From contig JAVEEB010000348.1 in assembly GCA_030840665.1 (NCBI GenBank), positions 1-6,475 of the forward strand: a stretch of DNA of 6,475 nt. Reading direction: 5' to 3'. The translations under genes were made by a program, and so were the position numbers. The notes under the pieces are model-generated. The model made no database searches, was not told where the DNA came from, and saw only the letters and a list, made by a program, of their open reading frames with translations. Below, one piece after another: positions 6,266 to 6,475 of the stretch (position 1 is the stretch's first letter; every line of letters starts with the position of its first letter). This stretch comes from Frankiaceae bacterium (GTDB lineage: Bacteria > Actinomycetota > Actinomycetes > JAVEEB01).

Positions 6266-6475
6266 GGGCTGCCGACACCGGGTTGCGACAGGAAGACGAC
6301 GAACTCGGTGCTGCTGAACACGACCTGCCACTGCGGGTCCTTCTCCACGCGGGCGCGCAGGTTCTGCAGCGCTCCCGGCGGGAGAATGCCGAAGTACGTG
6401 TCGTAGATCTCCATCTGGCGGCTGATGATGAGGTACGTCGGGCCGCCGTCGCGCCCGGCGACGGTGTTCATGAAG
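6262..6475 (-). CDS. C-terminal part of a probable membrane glycosyltransferase/polysaccharide protein, truncated by window edge
   Basis: Only the last 70 residues are visible; the frame is open to the edge, so the ATG at 6471 is probably internal. The sequence contains TYLIISRQMEIYDTYFGILP, then a helix-like NLRARVEKDPQWQVVF and a last strand TEFVVFLSQP. I recognise this arrangement (YLxxSRxxExYxxxxGxxP...lreal...f.vvy...a.vf) from the soluble C-terminal end of multi-spanning actinobacterial membrane proteins, including putative arabinosyl/mannosyl-type glycosyltransferases and polymerase-like proteins of polysaccharide loci. No transmembrane segment is in view. Its stop overlaps the start of the condensation-type acyltransferase gene, making it the first visible gene of the operon. 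Confidence 0.55.
   Translation of the reverse strand, partial: FMNTVAGRDGGPTYLIISRQMEIYDTYFGILPPGALQNLRARVEKDPQWQVVFSSTEFVVFLSQPGVGSP

Noticed and set aside
6266..6331. Upstream extension of the condensation-type protein to a start at 6331
   Set aside because: The extra 22 residues overlap the preceding gene, are Arg-rich shadow sequence, and a GTGA-overlap start exists at 6265.

Overview
This is a GC-rich window with strong G/C bias at third codon positions, frequent GTG starts and tightly packed genes. That is typical of a high-GC actinobacterium. The small Cys/His-rich protein at 2265-2399 resembles a kind of protein I associate with actinobacteria, but I cannot name a genus. The window looks like part of a cell-surface polysaccharide or glycolipid locus. 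I see no mobile element, tRNA, rRNA or CRISPR array.

Layout, left part (+ strand). Bases 1-1104 are the 3' part of a membrane acyltransferase-3 (OafA-like) gene whose first codons lie before the window. A short intergenic region (1105-1190) holds a strong GC-rich hairpin, a possible -10 box and a good Shine-Dalgarno. It leads into galE (1191-2150), a UDP-glucose 4-epimerase. A 6-bp hairpin spans the galE stop codon. A small Cys/His-rich protein (about 44 residues, 2265-2399) follows.

Layout, right part (- strand). Four genes run right to left: the C-terminal end of what looks like a multi-spanning membrane glycosyltransferase (6262-6475, cut by the window edge); a condensation-superfamily acyltransferase with an HxxxDG motif (4976-6265); a GT4-type glycosyltransferase (3786-4979); and a polysaccharide pyruvyl transferase-like protein (2401-3789). 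All three junctions are 4-base stop/start overlaps (GTGA, ATGA, GTGA), so this is one translationally coupled operon whose promoter lies outside the window. The operon meets the small-protein gene tail to tail with a single base between the two stop codons. No stretch over 300 bases lacks a gene.

How the genes may work together (inference): GalE supplies UDP-galactose; the two glycosyltransferases build a glycan or glycolipid; the pyruvyl transferase adds a ketal from phosphoenolpyruvate; the two unrelated acyltransferases add acyl groups, one from the membrane and one from the cytoplasm. The most distinctive sequence signal is a 15-bp, five-copy in-frame tandem repeat at the end of the pyruvyl transferase gene. 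The most interesting functional hint is a PapA/condensation-type acyltransferase coupled to a glycosyltransferase and a pyruvyl transferase, which suggests an acylated, pyruvylated glycoconjugate.
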